64,000 nucleotides of DNA from Aromatoleum toluvorans. GTDB taxonomy: Bacteria > Pseudomonadota > Gammaproteobacteria > Burkholderiales > Rhodocyclaceae. Positions within the stretch are counted from its first letter, which is position 1, and each line of letters begins with the position of its first letter. Positions 36,870 through 44,794 of this stretch are shown one piece after another. The stretch lies in NCBI RefSeq assembly GCF_012910905.1, contig NZ_WTVN01000005.1, positions 100,116 through 164,115 of the forward strand. Direction: 5' to 3'. The position numbers were made by a program, and so were the translations under genes. A model generated the notes under the pieces. It ran no database searches. It was not told where the DNA came from and was given only the letters and a program-made list of their open reading frames with translations.

Positions 36870-37976
36870 CCAGCCGTACTGCGACGGCAGCCAGCCGCGT
36901 TCGACACAATCGCGGAAGCACCACGCCGGCGTGGTCTCCGTCTTGTAGCTCCAGAAAAACCAGCCGAGGTACTTCTCGAAGGTCAGCAGCTGCGCCGCCG
37001 CGTAGCCGCGGTTCGCGACGTCCTGCTCGAACGCGTCCATGTGCTCCAGGGCGTGATTGAACGGCCCCTCGGCCCACAGCGACACGACGCGCAGGTCCAG
37101 CCCCAGGCTCCATTCGCCGCAGATCGCCGGCAGGCCCAGCCCGGTGATGATCGCATCGGCCTCGTCGCGCCATTCGCCGCCGGCCTTCGCCATGTGGGCG
37201 AAGATGTCCGAATCGATGTCCCGGCGGTCGAAGCACTGGTAGCGGTGCAGGTCGAACATCACGTTGCGGAACACCGGCGCCTGCAGGAAGCCGACGTACT
37301 CGCGGAAGGAGCGGAAGCCGTCGTGAACCACCACGGCGACGCGCTCGGCCGGGCAGTGCCGGCGGATGCGCGCGTAGGCCTCCGTGTAGAAGTCCTTGAG
37401 GTAATCGGTCGGCACGTCCCAGCGCGGCTCGTTGAGGCATTCGATCGCGTACAGCGCGGGATGATCGCGGTAGCGCCGCGCCATGCGTTCGAGCACCGAC
37501 AGCGTGTGCTCGCGGTATTCCGCCTGCGTGTGCCACTCGCACACGTTGAGGATGCCGCCGTTGTCGAAGCCGTTCTGGCAGCCGGGCGCCGCGTGCAGGT
37601 CCAGCATCACGCGCAGCCCGAACTCGGCGGCCCAGTCCATCGCGCGGTCGAGCACGTCGATGCCGCCGTCGACGAACGGATGCGGGTTCGCGCCGTAAGC
37701 GCGGTGGTAGGGGTAATCCGGGCCGAAGATCCAGTGCCCGAACGGAATGCGCACCGCGTTGAGGCCGCGCTCGGCGATCCACGCGAAGTCCTCGCGCGTG
37801 ATCCAGCGCTCCCAGTGCGCGCGCAGCCGTTCGGCGGCGGCCGGCCCCAGTTCTGCGCAGAAGCTCGTCTCGTCGGTCGCGGCCAGCCCCTCGAAGAGGC
37901 TGGGCACCATCCACCGCTCCAGCAACAACCAGCTGCCGAGATTGACGCCACGCAGTTCCGGACTCACCAGATCCAT
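36849..37976 (-). CDS. Glycoside hydrolase family 5, exo-beta-glucanase-like
   Basis: 375-aa GH5 (cellulase superfamily) protein without signal peptide. The acid/base Glu183 is in ECLNEPRWD and the nucleophile Glu288 in ICGEWSLG. The N-terminal RGVNLGSWLLLERWMVPSLFE resembles the exo-1,3-beta-glucanase branch (GH5_9), where GVNLGGWL is typical. Being cytoplasmic, it would act on internal or imported oligosaccharides. GGGAGG lies 8 bases before the chosen ATG. Divergent from the GH13 gene and overlapping the ABC gene end-to-end. Confidence 0.87.
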   Translation of the reverse strand: MDLVSPELRGVNLGSWLLLERWMVPSLFEGLAATDETSFCAELGPAAAERLRAHWERWITREDFAWIAERGLNAVRIPFGHWIFGPDYPYHRAYGANPHPFVDGGIDVLDRAMDWAAEFGLRVMLDLHAAPGCQNGFDNGGILNVCEWHTQAEYREHTLSVLERMARRYRDHPALYAIECLNEPRWDVPTDYLKDFYTEAYARIRRHCPAERVAVVVHDGFRSFREYVGFLQAPVFRNVMFDLHRYQCFDRRDIDSDIFAHMAKAGGEWRDEADAIITGLGLPAICGEWSLGLDLRVVSLWAEGPFNHALEHMDAFEQDVANRGYAAAQLLTFEKYLGWFFWSYKTETTPAWCFRDCVERGWLPSQYGWLASEFG

Positions 37977-38165
37977 GTCTTCGCCTCCCTTCCCGGTTGT
38001 CGCGCCCCATCGCGCTGGACGTGGCGCGGGACGAGATCCCACCCTGAAACTCTAGCGCGGCCGCCCCACACCGTCCCTGCAGGATCGCACGCACTGGCGC
38101 CAACCGGCAGGTCTGGCGCACACTCCCATCATCCCATGCAGCATGGATGCCGGGGGAGCCGCGCG

Positions 38166-39860
38166 ATGGACAGCAGGTGGTGGCAGCACGCAGTCGTCTA
38201 CCAAATCTATCCGCGCAGCTTCATGGACGCGGACGGCGACGGCATCGGCGACCTGCCGGGCATCCTCGCGCGCCTCGACTACCTCGCATGGCTGGGCGTG
38301 GACGTGCTGTGGCTGTGCCCGATCTACCGCTCGCCCAACGACGACAACGGCTACGACATCTCGGACTACTGCGCGATCATGGACGAGTTCGGCACGATGG
38401 CCGACTTCGACCGCCTGCTCGCCGCAGCCCACCACCGCGGTATGCGCGTGATCCTCGACCTCGTCATCAACCATACCAGCGACGAACATCCCTGGTTCGC
38501 CGAATCGCGCAGCTCGCGCGACAACCCGAAGCGCGACTGGTACCTCTGGCGCGACGGCCGCAACGGCGGGCCGCCCAACAACTGGGAAAGCATCTTCCGC
38601 GGTCCGGCGTGGGAACACGACGCCGCGACGGAGCAGTGGTACCTGCACCTCTTCACCCGCCGCCAGCCCGACCTCGACTGGGACAACCCCGCCGTGCGTG
38701 CGGCAATCCACGCGATGATGCGCTGGTGGCTGGACAAGGGCGTCGACGGCTTCCGCATCGACGCGATCACGCACATTCGCAAGGCCCCGGGGCTGCCCGA
38801 CATGCCCAACCCGCAGGGCCTCGCGCAGGTCGCCGCCTACCCGTACCACATGAACGTCGCCGGCATCCTCGACCACCTCGACGAGCTGTGCCGCGAAACG
38901 CTCGCCGGCCGCGACGCGATGACCGTCGGCGAGGCCAACGGCATCGGCCCCTTTGAGGCCGAGGAATGGGTCGGCGCGACGCGCGGCCGGCTGTCGATGA
39001 TCCTGCAGTTCGAGCACTGGCACCTGTGGTCCGACGCCCCGCGCGCCGCGCTCGACGTGCGCGCCCTGAAACGCATCCTCGGCCGCTGGCAGACCGCGCT
39101 GCACGGGCGCGGCTGGAACGCGCTGTACCTCGAGAACCACGACCTGCCGCGCGTCGTCTCGCGCTGGGGCGACCCGCAGCAGCACGCGCGCGAGAGCGCG
39201 ACCGCGCTCGCGACGATGTACTTCCTGATGGAAGGCACGCCCTTCCTCTACCAGGGCCAGGAACTGGGCCTCGCGAACGCCTCGTTCGCCCATCTCGACG
39301 ACTTCCGCGACCGCTTCGCACACAACCGCATCGCCGAGATGCGCACCGCGGGCATCGACGACGACGCGATCCTCGACGAGCTGCGCCGCACCGGCCGCGA
39401 CACCTCGCGCACGCCGATGCCCTGGGACGACGGCCCGCAGGGCGGCTTCACGACGGGCACGCCGTGGCTCGCCGTGCACCAGGACTACGCACAACTGAAC
39501 GTCGCCCGCCAGCAGTCCGACCCGCATTCGGTGCTGCACCACTACCGCGCCCTGATCGCGCTGCGCCGCCGCGAGCCGGCGCTGCTCGAGGGCCGCTACG
39601 CCGCGCTCGCGCCGCGCAGCACGCGCCTCTACGCCTACACCCGCGGCGAGGGCAATGAACGCATCGCCGTGATCTGCAACCTCAGCGGCCGCCCCGCGAC
39701 CTTCCGCCACGTGGGCTTCGCGCTCGACTCGCGCGGCCTGCTGCTCGCGAACCGCCCGGTCGCGCCGCACGGCCCGCGCCACACGCTGCGCCTCGCGCCG
39801 TGGGAGGCGCGCGTCTACCGCGTGGCAAACGCGCAGAGCGGCCAGGTGACGCGTCGCTGA
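38166..39860 (+). CDS. GH13 alpha-glucosidase (oligo-1,6-glucosidase type)
   Basis: 564-aa alpha-amylase-family enzyme. N-terminal WWQHAVVYQIYPRSFMDADGDGIGDL is the alpha-glucosidase/oligo-1,6-glucosidase opening. The catalytic triad is seen as Asp199 (GFRIDAITH), Glu256 (TVGEANG) and Asp326 (ENHDLPR). It lacks a signal peptide, so it is a cytoplasmic glucosidase acting on short alpha-glucans, trehalose or sucrose-like sugars; GH13 subfamily assignment needs a tree. GGGGGAG precedes the ATG. The 189-bp divergent gap to the GH5 gene shows no clear operator. Confidence 0.9.
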   Translation: MDSRWWQHAVVYQIYPRSFMDADGDGIGDLPGILARLDYLAWLGVDVLWLCPIYRSPNDDNGYDISDYCAIMDEFGTMADFDRLLAAAHHRGMRVILDLVINHTSDEHPWFAESRSSRDNPKRDWYLWRDGRNGGPPNNWESIFRGPAWEHDAATEQWYLHLFTRRQPDLDWDNPAVRAAIHAMMRWWLDKGVDGFRIDAITHIRKAPGLPDMPNPQGLAQVAAYPYHMNVAGILDHLDELCRETLAGRDAMTVGEANGIGPFEAEEWVGATRGRLSMILQFEHWHLWSDAPRAALDVRALKRILGRWQTALHGRGWNALYLENHDLPRVVSRWGDPQQHARESATALATMYFLMEGTPFLYQGQELGLANASFAHLDDFRDRFAHNRIAEMRTAGIDDDAILDELRRTGRDTSRTPMPWDDGPQGGFTTGTPWLAVHQDYAQLNVARQQSDPHSVLHHYRALIALRRREPALLEGRYAALAPRSTRLYAYTRGEGNERIAVICNLSGRPATFRHVGFALDSRGLLLANRPVAPHGPRHTLRLAPWEARVYRVANAQSGQVTRR

Positions 39861-39889
39861 AAACCCGAGTCGACGACATGTCCTCGAAT

Positions 39890-40014
39890 CGTGTCGCCGC
39901 CGGCGACACGTCGCAAAAACGTGTCGCCAAAATGCGAAAACAGCGACACGTTCTCACGACGTGTTTACACTGACGACACGAGAAGGCGCACCCTAAACGG
40001 TCCACCTTCTCGTG
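39890..40014. promoter_or_regulatory. Array of CGTGTCG/CGACACG palindromes upstream of fic
   Basis: Between the GH13 stop and the fic start lie several copies of the half-site CGTGTCG in both orientations. A near-perfect 21-bp palindrome (10-bp arms CGTGTCGCCG / CGGCGACACG, one central base) is at 39890-39910. A spaced pair ACGTGTCGC...GCGACACGT (39919-39927, 39943-39951) follows, then single sites up to 39980. Next is a 10-bp perfect stem CACGAGAAGG/CCTTCTCGTG (39977-39986, 40005-40014) with an 18-base loop, 29 bases before the start. Most likely an operator array plus a leader hairpin for fic. Confidence 0.6.
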
Positions 40015-40043
40015 CCAACGCGCACCGCAACAGGACCGCCTTC

Positions 40044-41165
40044 ATGACCACACCCCTTCCCCGCTGGCAGGCGGACGTCCCGTACAACGCCCTTCCGCCG
40101 ATCCCGCCGGGGGTCGAACTCGAAACGAAGGCCGTGCTCAAGCGCTGCATCGACGCACGCAGCGCGCTTGCCGAACTCAAGCAGGCAGCCGAGTTGATCC
40201 CGAACCAGACCGTGCTCATCAACACCATCCCGCTGCTCGAAGCCAAGGACAGCTCCGAGATCGAAAGCATCGTCACCACCACCGACCTGCTTTTCCGGCA
40301 CGCCCAGGATGGCGACAACCAGGCCGACCCTGCGACGAAGGAGGCTTTGCGCTACCGCACGGCCCTCCATCGCGGTTTTCACTCCCTGAGCGAACGCCCC
40401 TTGTGCACCGGCACGGCAGTCGAAATCTGCCGAACGCTCAAAGGCGTCGACATGGACATTCGCCGCACCCCGGGCACCCAACTCGCAAACGACCGAAGCG
40501 GCGAGGTCATCTACACCCCGCCGGAAGGCGAAACCTGCCTGCGCGAACTCCTCGCCAACTGGGAGCGCTTCCTGCACAACGAAACCGGCCTCGACCCCCT
40601 CGTCCGCATGGCTGTCGGACACTACCAGTTCGAAGCGATCCACCCGTTTTCCGACGGCAACGGCCGCACCGGACGCGTGATCAACATCCTCTACCTGATC
40701 CACGAAGGTCTGCTCACGCTTCCCATCCTGTATCTCAGCCGCTACATCATCGCCCACAAAGCCGATTACTACCGCCTCCTGCTGGACGTGACGCGCAAAC
40801 AGGCGTGGGAGCCCTGGCTGCTGTACATGCTGACAGCCGTCGAAGAGACGGCCCGCTGGACGGGTGGGAAAATCGCCGCCATCCGCGCGCTCGCCGAACA
40901 CACCACGGGATTCGTGCGCGAGCGACTGCCCAAGACCTACTCGCGCGAACTGGTGGATGTGATCTTCGAGCAACCCTATTGCCGCATCGCCAACGTCGTC
41001 GACAAGCAGATCGCCCAGCGCCAGGCGGCCTCACGCTATCTCAAGGAACTCGTCGCCGTCGGCGTACTGCGCGAAGTCCAGGTCGGCAAGGAAAAACTTT
41101 TCATCCACCCCAAGCTGATGCAGTTGCTCGTCCGTGACAGCAACGATTTCAAGCCCTACGCCTGA
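40044..41165 (+). CDS. Fic-domain protein (putative AMPylase)
   Basis: 373-aa Fic protein of the SoFic-like layout: an N-terminal Fic_N helical region, then the Fic core with the complete active-site motif HPFSDGNGRTGR at residues 200-211 (His200 catalytic), then a C-terminal winged-helix-like domain (about 300-373, RELVDVIFEQPYCRIANVVDKQIAQRQAASRYLKELV). The family transfers AMP or related groups to Ser/Thr/Tyr of target proteins. The N-terminal inhibitory helix reads SSEIES, with Glu74 in place but Ser75 where the consensus has Gly or Asn. The first good ATG is used; an upstream extension would cover the palindrome array. The end overlaps rmuC by 10 bp. Confidence 0.9.
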   Translation: MTTPLPRWQADVPYNALPPIPPGVELETKAVLKRCIDARSALAELKQAAELIPNQTVLINTIPLLEAKDSSEIESIVTTTDLLFRHAQDGDNQADPATKEALRYRTALHRGFHSLSERPLCTGTAVEICRTLKGVDMDIRRTPGTQLANDRSGEVIYTPPEGETCLRELLANWERFLHNETGLDPLVRMAVGHYQFEAIHPFSDGNGRTGRVINILYLIHEGLLTLPILYLSRYIIAHKADYYRLLLDVTRKQAWEPWLLYMLTAVEETARWTGGKIAAIRALAEHTTGFVRERLPKTYSRELVDVIFEQPYCRIANVVDKQIAQRQAASRYLKELVAVGVLREVQVGKEKLFIHPKLMQLLVRDSNDFKPYA

Positions 41166-42811
41166 ACACCCACGGCTTGGGGCCGTTCGTCCCCTGCCGC
41201 CTCCACGATCCCCGCCGGCAACTCCTTCGCCGGCTTCACGCCCAGCTGCTTCAGCATCTCCGCCTGCCGGATGACGTTGCCGCGTCCGCTCGCGAGCTTG
41301 TTGTGCGCGGTGTGATAGGCCTTCTGCGCCTGCTCGAGGCGATTGCCGAGCGACTCCAGGTCCTCGACGAAACCGACCAGCTTGTCGTACAGCTCGGCGC
41401 CGCGCTTCGCGATGTCCTGAGCGTTGCGGTTCTGCGCCTCCTGGCGCCACAGGTGCGCGACCGTGCGCACGACGAAGAGCAGCGTCGACGGGCTCACGAG
41501 CAGCACGTTCTTCTGCCACGCATCCATGAAGAGCTCGCGGTCGTGCGTCACCGCGAGCATGAAGGCGGGCTCCACCGGCACGAACATCAGCACGAAGTCG
41601 AGCGACTTCAGGCCGTACAGGTGCTGGTAGTTGCGCTCCGACAGGCCCTTGATGTGTGCGCGCACCGAATCGAGGTGGCGCTTCGCCGCCGCGTTGCGCT
41701 CGCCTTCGTCCTCGGTGCTCACGTAGTCCTCGTAGGCCGTCAGCGACACCTTCGCGTCGACGACGAGATGGCGGTCTTCCGGCAGATGGATCACGACGTC
41801 CGGCTGCGCGCGCGAGCCGTCGTCGCGCGTGTGGCTCTCCTGCACGTCGTATTCCTCGCCCTTGCGCAGCCCCGAGGCCTCCAGCACGCGCTCGAGGATC
41901 AGCTCGCCCCAGTTGCCCTGCGCCTTGCTCGACCCCTTCAGCGCGCGCGTGAGGTTCTTCGCGTCCTGGCTCAGCGAGTGGTTGAGCTCCATCAGCTGGC
42001 GCACCTGCTCGGCGAGCGCGCTGCGGTCCTTGCCTTCCTGCACGTAGACCTGCTCGACCTTGCCCTGGAACTCCTGCAGCTTCACGCGCAGCGGATCGAG
42101 GAGCTGGCCGAGGTTGGTCTGATTCTGCTCGGTAAAACGCTTCGCCTTCTCCTCGAGAATATCGTTGGCGAGGCTCTTGAACTGGTCCGTGAGGCTCTCG
42201 CGCGCCGCCATCAGCAGCGCGAGCTTGTCGTCGGCGGCGCGCCGCTCGGCCTCGAAGCGCGTGTTCAGTTCCGCGAGTTCCGCGGTGAGGCGGTTCGCCA
42301 GCGTCTCCGCCTGCTCGCGCAACGTCCGCTCGGCCTGCAGGTCGCCGCGCAGCGCCGCGAGCACCTCGCGCTCGGCCTTCAGCTCGGCGCCCTGCTGCGA
42401 GTTGAGGCGCCCGGCGCTTTCGCGCAGGTCGGCGAACTGGCTGCGCGCCTCGCTCAGATGCCCGGCGGTCTCGGCGAGCTTCTGCTCCAGCCCGGCGACG
42501 CGCGACGCGCGCTCGGCAAGCTGCGCCCGTTCGTCGCGCGCGGCATCGAGCGCGTCGCGCCACGCGCCGGCCTCGCGCCGCAACGCCTCGAACTGCGCCA
42601 GCGTCTGCGAGCGCTCCTGCTCCAGCGCCCGCGCCCGCTCGAGCGCCGCCGCGAGCTCGACGCGCACCTCCGCGCGCCCCTGCTCGATCGCCGCCCCCGC
42701 GGCCTCGCCCGCGCGCCCGCGCAGCAGCAGCCACACCAGCAGCGCCCCGGCGAGCACCCCGCCCAGCACTGCGACCACCCACAACAACATGCCTGCCGAT
42801 CCGCTTCCCAT
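41156..42811 (-). CDS. rmuC: DNA recombination protein RmuC
   Basis: 551-aa RmuC-family protein: an N-terminal transmembrane helix (MLLWVVAVLGGVLAGALLVWLLL), a long coiled coil (about 35-230) and a nuclease-like domain. That domain contains GNWGELILERVLEASGLRKGEEYDVQES, the acidic DVVIHLPEDRHLVVDAKVSLTAYEDY (restriction-endonuclease-like DxK core) and LMFVPVEPAFMLAV. RmuC limits DNA inversions and is linked to recombination; molecular activity is not settled. The window edge of its promoter is shared with the Atm1-type gene. Confidence 0.93.
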   Translation of the reverse strand: MGSGSAGMLLWVVAVLGGVLAGALLVWLLLRGRAGEAAGAAIEQGRAEVRVELAAALERARALEQERSQTLAQFEALRREAGAWRDALDAARDERAQLAERASRVAGLEQKLAETAGHLSEARSQFADLRESAGRLNSQQGAELKAEREVLAALRGDLQAERTLREQAETLANRLTAELAELNTRFEAERRAADDKLALLMAARESLTDQFKSLANDILEEKAKRFTEQNQTNLGQLLDPLRVKLQEFQGKVEQVYVQEGKDRSALAEQVRQLMELNHSLSQDAKNLTRALKGSSKAQGNWGELILERVLEASGLRKGEEYDVQESHTRDDGSRAQPDVVIHLPEDRHLVVDAKVSLTAYEDYVSTEDEGERNAAAKRHLDSVRAHIKGLSERNYQHLYGLKSLDFVLMFVPVEPAFMLAVTHDRELFMDAWQKNVLLVSPSTLLFVVRTVAHLWRQEAQNRNAQDIAKRGAELYDKLVGFVEDLESLGNRLEQAQKAYHTAHNKLASGRGNVIRQAEMLKQLGVKPAKELPAGIVEAAGDERPQAVGVQA

Positions 42812-42884
42812 CGATTCCTGACCTTGTGGTGACGTCCGCGTCGACGACGGCGGAACGAAAGGCGAAATGGTACCGCCCGCACGT

Positions 42885-42890
42885 TAGAAT
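42885..42890 (+). promoter_or_regulatory. -10 box placed for a leaderless atm1 transcript
   Basis: TAGAAT lies exactly 6 bases before the start codon of the Atm1-type gene, so a normal start site would fall at or on the ATG. No Shine-Dalgarno is present. The same spacing is seen in front of ybgC. Confidence 0.45.
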
Positions 42891-42896
42891 TGCCTG

Positions 42897-44711
42897 ATGA
42901 GACGCGCACCCGCCACCGCCCTGCCCGGCCCCGAACCCACCGAACGCCACGACTGGCAGACGATCAAGAGCCTGTTCCCCTACATCTGGGCCTACAAGGT
43001 GCGCGTGCTGTTCGCGCTGTCCTGCCTCGTCGCCGCGAAGGGCGCGAACGTCACGGTGCCGCTCGTCTTCAAGCAGCTCATCGACCGGCTGTCGCTGACG
43101 ACCGAGCAGGCCTTCATCGTCGTCCCCGCCGCGCTGCTGCTCGCCTATGGCGTGCTGCGCTTCTCCACGTCCCTCTTCACCGAGCTGCGCGAGATCGTCT
43201 TCGCGCGCGTCACGCAGCAGGCCGTGCGCGAGATCGCGCTGCGCCTGTTCCGCCACCTGCACGCGCTGTCGCTGCGCTTCCACCTCGAACGCCAGACCGG
43301 CGGACTCACGCGCGACATCGAACGCGGCACACGCTCGATCGGCTCGCTGATCAGCTACACGCTGTACTCGATCCTGCCGACGCTGATCGAGATCGGGCTG
43401 GTGATCGGCATCCTGCTGGCGAAGTACGACGCGGTGTTCGCGCTGATCACGCTCGCGACGCTCACGCTCTACATCTTCTTCACGATCCGCGTCACCAACT
43501 GGCGCACGGTCCTGCGCCGCCAGGCCAACGAGCTCGACTCGGCCGCGAACGCGCGCGCGATCGACAGCCTGCTCAACTTCGAGACGGTGAAGTATTTCAA
43601 CAACGAGGAGTACGAGGCCCGCCGCTACGACGAGCAGATGCGCAAATGGACCGACGCGCAGGTCACCAACCAGATGTCGCTGTCGGCGCTCAACACCGGC
43701 CAGGCGGCGATCATCGCCGTCGGCGTCACCGCGATGATGTGGCAGGCCGCGAGCCGCGTCGCCGCCGGCGCGATGACGATCGGCGACATCGTGCTGGTCA
43801 ACGCCTTCCTGATCCAGCTCTACATCCCGCTCAACTTCCTCGGCGTGCTGTACCGCGAACTGCGCCAGGCGCTCACCGACATCGAGCGCATGTTCGGCCT
43901 GATGGAGGAGCATCGCGAAGTCGCCGACGCCCCCGGCGCGCTCGCGCTGCCTGCCGGGCCCGCGAACCTGCGCTTCGAGCATGTCGGCTTCGCCTACGAC
44001 CCGAAGCGCGTGATCCTGCACGACGTCGACTTCGAGATCCCCGCCGGCCGCACCGTCGCCGTGGTCGGCCACTCGGGCTCGGGCAAGTCGACCCTCGCGC
44101 GCCTGCTGTTCCGCTTCTACGACGTGCAGGGCGGCGCGATCCGCGTGAACGGCCACGACCTGCGCGCGCTCACGCAGGCGAGCCTGCGCCAGGCGATCGG
44201 CATCGTGCCGCAGGATACCGTGCTCTTCAACGACACGCTCTACTACAACATCCAGTACGGCCGCCCCGACGCGGGCCGCGCGGAAGTCGAGGCCGCCGCG
44301 CGCGCCGCGCAGCTCACCGACTTCATCGCGCGCCTGCCCGAAGGCTGGGAGACGCGCGTCGGCGAGCGCGGGCTGAAGCTCTCGGGCGGCGAGAAGCAGC
44401 GCGTCGCGATCGCGCGGGCGCTGCTCAAGAACCCCGCGATCCTGATCTTCGACGAGGCCACCTCGGCGCTCGACTCCAAGACCGAGAAGGCGATCCAGGC
44501 CCAGCTCGACCTGGCCGCCGAAGGACGTACCGCGCTCGTGATCGCACACCGGCTGTCGACGATCATGAACGCCGACGAGATCATCGTGCTCGACCAGGGC
44601 CACATCGTCGAGCGCGGCACGCATGCCGAACTGCTCGCGCGCGACGGCGACTACGCACGCATGTGGGCGCTGCAGCAGCAGGAAGGCGAGGAAGCGCAGC
44701 TGGCCGACTGA
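42897..44711 (+). CDS. Atm1/HMT1-type ABC transporter
   Basis: 604-aa half ABC exporter with six transmembrane helices (about 30-320) and a complete nucleotide-binding domain: Walker A GHSGSGKST (about 393-401), signature LSGGEKQR (about 494), Walker B ILIFDEATSALD and H-loop IAHRLST. It resembles bacterial Atm1, which exports glutathione conjugates and metal-glutathione complexes, rather than MsbA. It works as a homodimer in the inner membrane. It contrasts with the inactive ABC domain at 35-37 kb. Confidence 0.9.
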   Translation: MRRAPATALPGPEPTERHDWQTIKSLFPYIWAYKVRVLFALSCLVAAKGANVTVPLVFKQLIDRLSLTTEQAFIVVPAALLLAYGVLRFSTSLFTELREIVFARVTQQAVREIALRLFRHLHALSLRFHLERQTGGLTRDIERGTRSIGSLISYTLYSILPTLIEIGLVIGILLAKYDAVFALITLATLTLYIFFTIRVTNWRTVLRRQANELDSAANARAIDSLLNFETVKYFNNEEYEARRYDEQMRKWTDAQVTNQMSLSALNTGQAAIIAVGVTAMMWQAASRVAAGAMTIGDIVLVNAFLIQLYIPLNFLGVLYRELRQALTDIERMFGLMEEHREVADAPGALALPAGPANLRFEHVGFAYDPKRVILHDVDFEIPAGRTVAVVGHSGSGKSTLARLLFRFYDVQGGAIRVNGHDLRALTQASLRQAIGIVPQDTVLFNDTLYYNIQYGRPDAGRAEVEAAARAAQLTDFIARLPEGWETRVGERGLKLSGGEKQRVAIARALLKNPAILIFDEATSALDSKTEKAIQAQLDLAAEGRTALVIAHRLSTIMNADEIIVLDQGHIVERGTHAELLARDGDYARMWALQQQEGEEAQLAD

Positions 44712-44794
44712 AACCGGACCGGACTTCCGCCGCGGCGCGACCGGGCGCCGCGCGATCCGGTACACTGACGGCATACGCCAAACAAGATCCCTCG

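Noticed and set aside
37977..38165. Possible operator in the GH5-GH13 divergent gap
   Set aside because: Only short GC palindromes of the kind found everywhere; no repeated half-site.
41031..44774. Very long minus-strand frame across rmuC and the Atm1-type gene
   Set aside because: Covers two well-supported genes in other frames; its translation has no domain and is highly biased in composition.
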